Shown here piece after piece: positions 23,240 through 30,518 of a DNA stretch of 32,360 nt (the first letter of the stretch is position 1; each line of letters starts with the position of its first letter). A program made the position numbers and the translations under genes. Where the stretch lies: positions 1-32,360 of the forward strand of contig JAJYJA010000003.1 of assembly GCA_021789795.1 (NCBI GenBank). Reading direction: 5' to 3'. The DNA comes from Deltaproteobacteria bacterium (GTDB lineage: Bacteria; Desulfobacterota; Desulfobulbia; Desulfobulbales; VMSU01). Under the pieces are notes generated by a model, which was not told the origin of the DNA, searched no databases, and saw only the letters and a list, made by a program, of their open reading frames with translations.

Positions 23240-24424
23240 TCAGGGCCACTGGCTGTAACCGTGGCGCATCTTGTAGAGGAAGTAACGCTCGAACCCGGCC
23301 TTCATCCCCTTAACCCACCACCCCTTCTTGGTGTAGGACTCCTGGCGGGGGGGCAGCAGGGGCGAGGCCTTCATCAGGGCCGCGGTCTGGCCCATGTCCA
23401 TCATGCAGAGCACCGAAAGCGTCTCGGGGCCGGGGGCCGGGCCGCCGGTGATCTCGGCGGCCAGGGAGTGGGCGGCGAGCTTGGCCATCTTGATGGTCAT
23501 GAAGCCGGTCTTCGGCACCCCCACCGGCACCGGGGTCGGCTCCGGCGGGGCGATGGCCACCGCCACCCCGATCACCGCGATGTTGTGGTATTTGGTGTGT
23601 CGGTAGGCCTGGTCAACGGCGATGAATCCCCGCGGGTTGCCCAGGGGCTTGACCGCCTCGACCCCGGTGAAGGGCGGGGCGATCATGGCGAACTTGAAGG
23701 GTATCCGGGTCCCGTCCTTCAGCCGAATCTCACCTGGCGCCACCTCCTCGATGGCCTGGTTGACCAGGGACTTGATCTCCCGCTCGGCGAACTCGTCCTC
23801 GAAGAAGCGGCGGGAGTTGCCCAGGCCGCCCACCCCCATGTGGCCGACATAGGGCTCGGAGGTGAGGTAGAGGATCGGCACCCGGTGGCGCAGCTTGCGG
23901 CGCCGCAACTCGGCGTCCATCTCGAAGGCCAGCTCGTAGGAGGGCCCGAAGCAGCTCACCATCTGCGAGGAGCCCACCACCACCGGGCCGGGGTCGGCTA
24001 AGATCGCCTTCCAGGCCCGGGCGGTCTTGGCGGCGTGATCCAGGGTGAAGGCGCAGTCGGTATGCCCGTTCGGCCCCAGGCCGGGGATCTCGTCAAAGGC
24101 CAGGCGCGGGCCGGTGGAGACCACCAGGTAGTCGTAGGCGAGCTGGCGGTGGGCGGTGGCCACCCGCCGCGCCTCCGGGTCGATGGCCAGCGCCGCCTCG
24201 TTGACAAAGGCAATGCCCCGGGGGGAGAGGATATCGCTCACCCTAAGGGTGATGTCCGCCGGACGGCGCCAGCCCATGATCACCCAGGGCAGGGAGGGCA
24301 GGAAGACGAAACGGTCGTCGTCGCTGACCACCGTCACCTCGGCCCGTCCGGCCAGCCGCCGTTTGAGCTCCAGGGCCGCGGTCAGCCCGCCGAACGACCC
24401 GCCCAGCACCACGATTTTTACCAT
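23240..24424 (-). CDS. sqr: Sulfide:quinone oxidoreductase (SQR)
   Basis: FAD enzyme (394 aa) of the inner membrane that oxidises sulfide to polysulfide or persulfide and reduces quinone. FAD motif GGSFGG at 8-13 (KIVVLGGSFGG). Three Cys are placed as in SQR: C124, C158 in SQMVSCFGPSYE, and C340 in LCMMDMG; the segment VGVPKTGFMT is another SQR hallmark. The C-terminus (KAGFERYFLYKMRHG) is an amphipathic membrane anchor. Last gene of the arsR-selenoprotein-dsrE operon, 13 bp after the DsrE gene, with GGAGG before the ATG. Flavocytochrome c sulfide dehydrogenase is a less likely relative because there is no signal peptide. Confidence 0.87.
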   Translation of the reverse strand: MVKIVVLGGSFGGLTAALELKRRLAGRAEVTVVSDDDRFVFLPSLPWVIMGWRRPADITLRVSDILSPRGIAFVNEAALAIDPEARRVATAHRQLAYDYLVVSTGPRLAFDEIPGLGPNGHTDCAFTLDHAAKTARAWKAILADPGPVVVGSSQMVSCFGPSYELAFEMDAELRRRKLRHRVPILYLTSEPYVGHMGVGGLGNSRRFFEDEFAEREIKSLVNQAIEEVAPGEIRLKDGTRIPFKFAMIAPPFTGVEAVKPLGNPRGFIAVDQAYRHTKYHNIAVIGVAVAIAPPEPTPVPVGVPKTGFMTIKMAKLAAHSLAAEITGGPAPGPETLSVLCMMDMGQTAALMKASPLLPPRQESYTKKGWWVKGMKAGFERYFLYKMRHGYSQWP

Positions 24425-24437
24425 GAGAAGCCTCCGG

Positions 24438-24857
24438 TTAAAAGGTGAGGTTCATGTCCGCCGTCAGCATCACCTCGGTGTAGTAGGTGGCGGGGTCGGC
24501 CAGGCGGACGCCGTCCACCAGGTCGCAATCGGCGAACTCGAAGACCTCCTTGTTCAAGGGGCAGGCCAAGAGGCTCGCCCCCTCCAGGTTAAGCATGAGC
24601 AGCAGCTCCTCGGGCTGGGGCAGGTTCATGGCCTCCATGCGCTCCGTCACCCGCCGGCGCAGCTCCTCGGGCTGGTCGGGCAGGCAGACGAGCTGGCCAA
24701 CCTTTTCCCGGTGCACGGCGTTTACCCCCCGGGAACCGAAGAAGACCGTGACCTTGGCCCCGGCGCGTAGCAGGCTCAAGGCGGTCATCAGGCCGTTGAA
24801 CACCTGGCACAACTCGTCGTGCATGATCATGATGGAGACCGTTTTCGCCGGATTCAT
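24438..24857 (-). CDS. DsrE/DsrF-like sulfur-carrier protein
   Basis: A 139-aa DsrE-fold protein; relatives carry persulfide sulfur on a conserved Cys and pass it along in sulfur relay. The ATG at 24857 is used because GGAGG lies just upstream; the longer frame to 24902 overlaps the upstream gene and has no such signal. The N-terminal strand SIMIMHDEL, helix with FNGLMTALSLL, and AGAKVTVFFGSRGV are the DsrE core. Cysteines are C17, C58, C99 (LLACPLN) and C111; C99 is the likely persulfide site by position. It sits between the thioredoxin-like selenoprotein gene and sqr, suggesting it accepts the sulfur that SQR produces. Confidence 0.8.
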   Translation of the reverse strand: MNPAKTVSIMIMHDELCQVFNGLMTALSLLRAGAKVTVFFGSRGVNAVHREKVGQLVCLPDQPEELRRRVTERMEAMNLPQPEELLLMLNLEGASLLACPLNKEVFEFADCDLVDGVRLADPATYYTEVMLTADMNLTF

Positions 24858-24880
24858 CGTTAGTCCTCCCAGGGTTCGTG

Positions 24881-25156
24881 TCAGGTGCCGGCCAGGCCGC
24901 AATGCCTGCGGATGGCGGTCTCCAGGGTCTCTTCGTCAACATCCGCCCCCTCGATGATGATCTCGCCGTTCACCGTCACCGCTGGCGCCAGCGGCAGGTC
25001 GAGGGCGAAATAGTCATCCGAGCGGTACTCGTCGCGGGTCTTGGTGGTGGTCTCGATGGTGATGGGGTATTTGGCGCCCAACCTGGGCAGCATCTCCAGG
25101 AAGTGGCTTCAGGACTTGCCGTGCGGGTCGTTTAAGAAGAAGTGAACGGTGATCAT
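24881..25156 (-). CDS. Thioredoxin-like selenoprotein with in-frame UGA (Sec16)
   Basis: A 91-aa thioredoxin-fold protein read through a TGA at 25111-25109. The ATG at 25156 follows GAGGGT; the first 15 residues (MITVHFFLNDPHGKS) give strand 1, then U16, then helix 1 (SHFLEMLPRLGAKYP), strand 2, and a Trx-type cis-Pro segment (PLAPAVTVNGEIIIEG). Without readthrough, neither half is a complete fold. The Sec sits at the N-terminus of helix 1, where thioredoxins have CxxC; the other position is Gly (G-K-S-U), so this is a one-residue (peroxiredoxin- or transferase-like) redox site, with C86 near the C-terminus as the only other thiol. A candidate SECIS hairpin follows the UGA. Confidence 0.78.
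25082..25111 (-). promoter_or_regulatory. Candidate bacterial SECIS after UGA of the thioredoxin-like gene
   Basis: On the mRNA, UGA (25111-25109), eight bases, then CCUGG (25100-25096), a nine-base loop AGAUGCUGC, and CCAGG (25086-25082). Position and size suit SelB recognition; the stem is short. Confidence 0.5.
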
Positions 25157-25193
25157 CGACTTACCCTCCCTGGCTGATGTTGTTGCTTGACGG

Positions 25194-25667
25194 CTACCGC
25201 CGCCGCTCGCGTTTCAGTTTGCCGAGCAGGAATTGCGCCCCGGTTAGCGACACCCCCAGCCGCTCGGCGAGGGCCGGGGCGCTGTCCTGGCCTTGCTCTG
25301 CCCAGCGCCGGGTCTCCTCCTCCAGTTCCTCCAGCCACTCCTCGAAGAGCACCAGGAGCTCCGGTTCGGCGATGGCCACCAGTTGCCGGGAACGGGCCAC
25401 CTTGTTGACCAGGGTCTGACACATGTGAGTCGGATCGACACCTTCGTCCGTGCACTCGGCCAGTCAGAGGTGCACCAGGCTCGCCAGCTTGTCGCCGCCC
25501 CCGCCCCCGCCCGCCAAGCCGGCGAGCACCGAGAGCCGCCGCTCCTCGGCCAGATGCGGCAGCAGACGGGCGAGCTGATCGGTAAGCCCCGCCACCGCCT
25601 CTTCCACCTCCAACTCCGTCGCCAAGGGCTCCCAGCCGGGCGGGCCGGGGAATTCATCCTTCATCAT
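25194..25667 (-). CDS. Selenoprotein of unknown family with in-frame UGA (Sec68) and C-terminal HTH-like segment
   Basis: A 157-aa protein read through TGA at 25466-25464. The start is the ATG-ATG pair at 25667. Residues 20-52 are helical (ELEVEEAVAGLTDQLARLL), followed by a Gly6 run, then LVHLU68LAEC72, C83 (HMCQTLV), a Glu-rich helical segment (about 100-125), and a C-terminal helix-turn-helix-like part (about 130-152, ALAERLGVSLTGAQFLLGKL). Sec68 and C72 (U-x3-C on one helix face) could form a selenenylsulfide. Helical propensity and composition continue unchanged across the UGA, which argues for Sec over a nonsense mutation. I do not recognise the family. Second gene of the arsR-sqr operon; the start lies directly against a mobile-element copy, so its native ribosome-binding site has been displaced. 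Confidence 0.7.
25425..25466 (-). promoter_or_regulatory. Candidate bacterial SECIS after UGA of the unknown selenoprotein gene
   Basis: After UGA (25466-25464) and eight bases the mRNA forms GUG (25455-25453), a small internal loop, CGGA (25450-25447), a 12-base apical loop containing GGUGU, UCCG (25434-25431), an internal loop and CAC (25427-25425). Its spacing and shape are those expected for a bacterial SECIS. Confidence 0.55.
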
Positions 25668-25669
25668 CT

Positions 25670-25853
25670 GATGGTCTCGCAAGAAAATAGCCGATGGCTA
25701 AGCAAAAGGGCCGAGATACAAGGCGCGGGGTGCGTTTGGCGAGTGAGGCCATACATAGGGCATGGCCTGACGAGCCAAACCGCCACGCAATTCTGTTCAA
25801 TCCCCGCTGATGTTGGACGGGGACGCAGTAGATCGGTCTTTTTGCGACGCCAT
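25670..25853. repeat. Palindromic mobile element, copy 2 (184 bp)
   Basis: Same family as 14960-15109, flanked by the 8-bp duplication CATCATCT (25662-25669 and 25854-25861). It carries about 36 extra bases between CCGCCACGC and GCAGTAGATC, with their own hairpin (TCCCCG...CGGGGA). The left duplication contains the start codons of the selenoprotein gene and the right one contains the arsR stop. Confidence 0.8.
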
Positions 25854-25855
25854 CA

Positions 25856-26191
25856 TCATCTCAACGTGGTCCGGTTACGGATAAGCTCATCGCCTAGGCC
25901 GCGCAGGGCGGCGAGCAGCGCTGGCAGCTGCGGGTCGCTAAGTTCGTAGAAGACAAAGGGGCCGCTCCGCTCCACCCGCACCAGGAGCACCCGCCGCAAC
26001 TCCTTTAAGTGATGGGAGACCAGGGGCTGGGAGAGCTGCACCTCGGCCACGATGGCCGACACCGGCTTCTTGCCGGCGGCCACCGAGAGCAGCACCCGCA
26101 GACGGTTCTCGTCTCCCAGGGCCTTGGCGAGCGCGGCCACGGTTTGCAGGGCCTCGCTCGCCCACTCTTCGGCTGGGGTCTCGTTCTTCAT
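25856..26191 (-). CDS. ArsR-family transcriptional regulator without cysteines
   Basis: A 111-aa winged-helix repressor. The ATG at 26191 is preferred over GTG at 26194 because GAGG has proper spacing only for the former. DNA-binding HTH: VSAIVAEVQLSQPLVSHHLK, then the wing (VERSGPFVFYELSD). There is no cysteine anywhere, so it cannot use the Cys-based arsenic, zinc or persulfide sensing of ArsR, SmtB or SqrR/BigR. As first gene of the selenoprotein-DsrE-SQR operon it is probably an autoregulator of that operon with another ligand. Its TGA stop lies inside the target duplication of the element inserted behind it. Confidence 0.88.
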   Translation of the reverse strand: MKNETPAEEWASEALQTVAALAKALGDENRLRVLLSVAAGKKPVSAIVAEVQLSQPLVSHHLKELRRVLLVRVERSGPFVFYELSDPQLPALLAALRGLGDELIRNRTTLR

Positions 26192-26219
26192 CACGCCTCA
26201 GATGCTGGCCGCCTTCATA

Positions 26220-26255
26220 CAAATGATTATTTATATGCTTATTTGCACTTGTCAA
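26220..26255 (-). promoter_or_regulatory. Promoter and probable ArsR operator of the sulfide/selenoprotein operon
   Basis: On the minus strand TTGACA (26255-26250), an 18-bp spacer, AATAAT (26231-26226). An AT-rich dyad overlaps it, with arms CAAAT/ATTTG at 26220-26224 and 26241-26245 around ATAAGCATATAAATAATC, like ArsR/SmtB operators. Repressor bound here would block RNA polymerase. Confidence 0.55.
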
Positions 26256-26267
26256 GCCTTTTCTCCC

Positions 26268-29200
26268 CTACTCCGCCGCCACCGCCAGCTCGATCGCCAC
26301 CCGGCGGGCATTCAACCCCGACTCGCCCGGGCCGGTCACCTGGGGCTCGGCCCGGCGCAACTGGTTGTCCGCCACCCCCTGATCGAGCAGGAAGCTTGCG
26401 ACCGCCTGCCCCCGGCGCCCGGCCAGGGCCATCAGCGCCTCGTCCGCCCTGGCCGCCGCCTCCCCCGATGCCCGGCTCAAGGCCCTGAGGTCGGAGAGCC
26501 GGTCGGCAGAGGCTGAAAGCCGCGCCGCCAGCAAGGGCCGCCCTTGCAGCACCACCGCCAGTCGCCGCAAGCCGTCCTCGGCGGCGGCGGGAACCCTGGC
26601 CGAACCAGGGGCGAAGGCCACCGCCTCCGGCAAGGGCCGGCCCTCGCCCAACAGCCGCTCCGGCGACACCGCCGCCTTTAAGAGCACCTGATTTAAGTAG
26701 TTACGCAAGCCCTCCTGATAGGTGAAGCCGGCGTCGATCCGCCCGTCGATGGGGACGGTAAAGGCGATTTTCCCGCCCGCGTCCTGCATCGCCGCCTGGG
26801 CCAGGGGTAAGTTCCGCCAGGCCGAACCTAGGGATCTGATCGCCTCCGCCGCCAGGGGCCGGCCAAGTTTCAACCCCGCCAGGACGAACTGGGCCTGATC
26901 GTGAAGCTGGTTATCGGCCAGGGTCAGACGGTTGGCAAAATCCAGCCGCCCCCCCTGGACGGTGAACCCCCAGCTCGGCTCCAGGGCCGGGGCCAAGGAG
27001 GTCAAGGGCAGGCCCTTTAGGCTTACGCCCAAGGTCAGGCCCGGCGGATCGGTGAAGGGCGACAGAGTCCCCTGCGCGGCAAACTCGGCCGCGCCCTCCA
27101 CCTCCCCCGCCAGGGAAAAGGGGAGTCCCTGTCCCCGAACGGCCAGGCAGTCGGCAAACGAGCCGCTAAGCTTGCGGGTGGTGAGCATCAGGCCCGGAGG
27201 GCCGGGGAAGTCGTAGATCAGGGTCCCGTCACTAAGCTCGATCCGCTTAACCGCCACCCGGGCCGGGGCGCCGCTCTCGACCGGCGCCCAGCCGGGCTGC
27301 CAGAGGGTGGGGAAACGGGGCATGGCCCGGTCACTCGCGGTGATCTGCAACGAGGGGCCGTCAAGGGTCAACTTGTCCAGGGAAAAGGAAAGGGGTCTTA
27401 AGACGAGCGCCGTACCCTCGCCCCGCACCTGCCGACAACTAAAGGGCGGGGCCGCGAGATCGGTGATCGTCCACCCGCCCTGGTAGTTAAGGCTGGGCAG
27501 GCTCAAGACCCCGTCCACGGCCAGCCGTCCCTGCATCGGCAGGGCGAAGTAGCGGCTTAAGACCGGCGCGAAGTCGGAGAGGGGCAGGTCGCTGGCCTGC
27601 AGGTTCAAACGGGCGGCAAAGGGAGAAAGGGTGAAGCTGCCCGAGCCCTGCACCGGCCACTGGTCGTCCAGCATCGCCGCCACGGTGAAGCCGTGGGCCC
27701 GTCCGGCCTCCAGGCCGTCCACCTTGAGATCGAGCCGCGCCAGGTTAAGCTCGATGTCCGGCGGCCCCTGGTTGATCAGCCGCAGGCTGGAGTTTTCCAG
27801 CGTCAGGCCGCTGATGGTCACCTCCGGGGCAGACGGGCCAACCGCCGTCTGGCCGGACGCCGCAGGCCCCCAAAACCCCCTGATTCCGCCATCATCGCTC
27901 TGCCGCCGCACCACCAAGGCGGCCTGCTCCAGATGTACCCGGCCCAGGTTCAACCCCCGGTCGGCCAGGGAAAAGGAGCCCTGTTCGCTCTGCCACACCG
28001 GCACCGCCAGCCGCTGGCCGCCCTCTTCCAGCACCAGGTCCTTCGCCTGGACGCTTAAGGGGGCGAGGCTTAAGGCCAGTTGCCGTCCCCCCTCCCGCCC
28101 CAAGGTGAAGTTGGCCTGCAACTGCTCGACCGTGCCCCCCGCCACCGGCAGGGCCAGGCCCGCCGCCTGCCCCAGATCCCGCAACTCGCCCTGGCCCATG
28201 CCGCTGATCACCGCCAGGCCCTTGACCGCGAAGGGATCGGTGATGGCGCTGCCCTGGAGATTCAAGCCGCAGCCCGAGGCGTCATGGCCGGTCAGGGAGA
28301 AGAGCACCTGGGCCGGGACGCCCTGGCCGCCGGCGGCAGGGCCGGACACGTCCAGCGACAGGTCGATGGCCTGCCAGTCGCGTGACTGCTCGGCGCTGGC
28401 GGCCAGGGTCCGGATATCGCCCTGGCTGACCCGCAGGTGATCGATGGCCGGCCGGGCCGCGCCCTCTCCGGCGGCGGGCCCCAGCAGCACCCCGACGATA
28501 TCCCGCCAAGGCGGGCCGCCCTCCGCCTGGCGCTGCCAGAAGGGTTGATTCAAGGAGACCTCCTCGGCGTGGAAGCGCCCGCCGAAGGGGGCCAGCCAGC
28601 CCCGCACCCGCCCCGACTCAAGATGGAGCTGCCCCCAAGGGCCATCGATCTGCGCCGAGCGCAGGGCCGCCGAGCCGGCCAGCCGCAGACCCGCCTGGTC
28701 CCGGGCGTCGTAGGTCAGGGTCAGGTCGAGGTCGGCCCGGCCACTCACCGCCTGGATGCCCAGCCGGGCGGGCAGGTAACCGGCGTAGGCGGTCAGATCG
28801 AGGTCAGTCATCTTGAGGTTCAAGGTGGCGGCCACCGGCCCCTGGCCCAGACGGGCCTGACCGCGCATCTCGATGGGGGCGCCGTCCACCAGGGCCCGGA
28901 AGCTGGGGGCGAGCCCCCCCTCCTGGTAATCGATGTTGGCCAGCACCGGCAGGCTCAAGTCCAGATCGCGCACGGTATGGGTCTTGCCGGAGGGCAGGTC
29001 GTCGTAGATCAGCTCGCCATGGTCGAGGGCGAGGTTGTTCAAGGAGTAGCGCCGGGACCAGAAGGCCGCCAGCCGGCCCAAGAGGGCGAGGACGGGGGGA
29101 AAATCCCCGACCGTCAGGCTCTGGGTGTTGAAACGCTGGTCCTGGCCTCGCACCAGGTGCAGGAAGGGCCGGTCAAGGGTGAGCTCCCGGCAGACCACCG

Positions 29201-29648
29201 CCCGCTCGACCAGCGAGCGCATCACCGCCAGCCTGACCGTGAGCCGGGAAAAGGAGAGAATCGGGTCCACCTTGTCGGCGGGGTCGGAGAGCCGGGGGCC
29301 AACGATGCCGTTATTCAAGGTGAGCCGCAGGGAGAGGGGATCGAACTCCGCCAGCCCGATGGTGACCGGACGATCAAGACGCCGGCCCAGGGCCTGGGGA
29401 ACCGTAACCCGCAGCAGGTAGGGAACGAGCAGGTAGCCTAAAAAGAGGTAGAGCAGAAGCCCACCGGCCAGGAGGCGAGGCGCCCAGCGCCGAAGCCCGG
29501 GCAGGAGGGAAGGCCGGGGCAGCGGCGGACGCGGCCCGGGCGGCGGCCCGACCCCCCGACCCTCCGCCGCCGGCCGCGGGCCCACTACGGGCTCGGGCCT
29601 GGCGATGGTGATCTCCCCGAACGGATCCGGTGTCTGACGCTGGCGCAT
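26268..29648 (-). CDS. DUF748/AsmA-like envelope protein with OmpA-like C-terminus
   Basis: A 1126-aa protein. The N-terminal 50 residues are Pro/Arg-rich and cytoplasmic; one membrane helix follows (about 57-80, LLAGGLLLYLFLGYLLVPYL), then a long periplasmic region of beta-strand repeats typical of DUF748 (VTIGLAEFDPLSLRLTLNN; LDRPFLHLVR; ELIYDDLPSG). AsmA-superfamily proteins of this shape are thought to bridge membranes and move lipid. The last 130 residues (AFAPGSARVPAAAEDGLRRL ... GLNARRVAIEL) resemble an OmpA/MotB-type peptidoglycan-binding domain. It is transcribed away from plsC. A lipid transport role fits the acyltransferase neighbour but is inferred. Confidence 0.8.
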   Translation of the reverse strand: MRQRQTPDPFGEITIARPEPVVGPRPAAEGRGVGPPPGPRPPLPRPSLLPGLRRWAPRLLAGGLLLYLFLGYLLVPYLLRVTVPQALGRRLDRPVTIGLAEFDPLSLRLTLNNGIVGPRLSDPADKVDPILSFSRLTVRLAVMRSLVERAVVCRELTLDRPFLHLVRGQDQRFNTQSLTVGDFPPVLALLGRLAAFWSRRYSLNNLALDHGELIYDDLPSGKTHTVRDLDLSLPVLANIDYQEGGLAPSFRALVDGAPIEMRGQARLGQGPVAATLNLKMTDLDLTAYAGYLPARLGIQAVSGRADLDLTLTYDARDQAGLRLAGSAALRSAQIDGPWGQLHLESGRVRGWLAPFGGRFHAEEVSLNQPFWQRQAEGGPPWRDIVGVLLGPAAGEGAARPAIDHLRVSQGDIRTLAASAEQSRDWQAIDLSLDVSGPAAGGQGVPAQVLFSLTGHDASGCGLNLQGSAITDPFAVKGLAVISGMGQGELRDLGQAAGLALPVAGGTVEQLQANFTLGREGGRQLALSLAPLSVQAKDLVLEEGGQRLAVPVWQSEQGSFSLADRGLNLGRVHLEQAALVVRRQSDDGGIRGFWGPAASGQTAVGPSAPEVTISGLTLENSSLRLINQGPPDIELNLARLDLKVDGLEAGRAHGFTVAAMLDDQWPVQGSGSFTLSPFAARLNLQASDLPLSDFAPVLSRYFALPMQGRLAVDGVLSLPSLNYQGGWTITDLAAPPFSCRQVRGEGTALVLRPLSFSLDKLTLDGPSLQITASDRAMPRFPTLWQPGWAPVESGAPARVAVKRIELSDGTLIYDFPGPPGLMLTTRKLSGSFADCLAVRGQGLPFSLAGEVEGAAEFAAQGTLSPFTDPPGLTLGVSLKGLPLTSLAPALEPSWGFTVQGGRLDFANRLTLADNQLHDQAQFVLAGLKLGRPLAAEAIRSLGSAWRNLPLAQAAMQDAGGKIAFTVPIDGRIDAGFTYQEGLRNYLNQVLLKAAVSPERLLGEGRPLPEAVAFAPGSARVPAAAEDGLRRLAVVLQGRPLLAARLSASADRLSDLRALSRASGEAAARADEALMALAGRRGQAVASFLLDQGVADNQLRRAEPQVTGPGESGLNARRVAIELAVAAE

Positions 29649-29789
29649 GGCTCTATCCGGCCTTTTTTACGTTGTCTTGCGATGCGGGCCATGATACCTT
29701 GCAAGGTCAACGAAATCAACACGATATTCCCCCGTTTCCCTCCCCGGCACCTCGGCCCTCCAGAGGGCCGCCAGCAAGCGAGGCTTAAC

Positions 29790-30518
29790 ATGCGGCTCAG
29801 CCAATACCCACGGGCAGTTACGGTCCTGATCGCCACCCCGATCCTCACCGGCATCACCAGTCTCGCCGCCATCCTGCTCATCGTCGGCTGCCGGCTCTCC
29901 GCCATCAAGGCCCAGATCCTGCCCCAACTCTGGGCCCGGGCCATCTGCCGGCTGGCCGGGGCGCGGGTGAAGGTGCTGGGCAGGGAGGGGCTCGACCCCA
30001 GCCAGAGCTACATCTTCGCCGCCAACCACCAAAGCCAGTTCGACATCTTCGCCCTCCAGGGCTATCTGGGGATCGACTTCCGCTGGCTGGCCAAGAAGGA
30101 GCTGTTCGCGGTGCCCGTCTTCGGGCGGGGGATGAGGCTGGCGGGGTATATCCCGGTGGATCGCTCCCGGGGGCGGCAGGCCTTGCAGAGCCTAAACGAG
30201 GCGGCGGAGCGGATCGCCGGCGGCACCTCGGTGATCATCTTCCCGGAAGGCACCCGCAGCCCGGACGGCCAGATCCATCCGTTCAAGAGCGGGGCCATGA
30301 TGCTGGCCATCAAGGCCGGGGTGCCCATCGTGCCGGTGGCCATCATCGGCACCCACGAGGTCCTGGCCAAGGGCCGGCTGCTGGCCCAGTCCGGGCCGGT
30401 GACCATCCGCCTGGGCCGGCCCCTCGACATCTCGCGCTTCAAGGCCGGGGACAGACAGGAGCTGGCGGGTCTCATCCAGGCCGAGGTGACGGCCCTCTTC
30501 GATCAGGGCCAGGCCTAG
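29790..30518 (+). CDS. plsC: 1-acyl-sn-glycerol-3-phosphate acyltransferase (PlsC)
   Basis: Inner-membrane enzyme (242 aa) that acylates lysophosphatidate to phosphatidate. A hydrophobic N-terminus (about 8-34) anchors it. Catalytic HX4D motif H80-QSQF-D85 (NHQSQFD) and the substrate motif FPEGTRS are both intact, with the P-V-A-I-I-G motif later. The ATG at 29790 (AGG seven bases upstream) gives the normal N-terminus; the longer frame from 29682 adds 36 residues with no family match. Its stop overlaps the convergent LD-carboxypeptidase stop by four bases. Confidence 0.9.
   Translation: MRLSQYPRAVTVLIATPILTGITSLAAILLIVGCRLSAIKAQILPQLWARAICRLAGARVKVLGREGLDPSQSYIFAANHQSQFDIFALQGYLGIDFRWLAKKELFAVPVFGRGMRLAGYIPVDRSRGRQALQSLNEAAERIAGGTSVIIFPEGTRSPDGQIHPFKSGAMMLAIKAGVPIVPVAIIGTHEVLAKGRLLAQSGPVTIRLGRPLDISRFKAGDRQELAGLIQAEVTALFDQGQA

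Noticed and set aside
25109..25466. In-frame TGA codons as sequencing errors or nonsense mutations making pseudogenes
   Set aside because: Both are TGA, the frames continue with fitting secondary structure and motifs, hairpins follow, and the operon spacing and ribosome-binding sites are intact.
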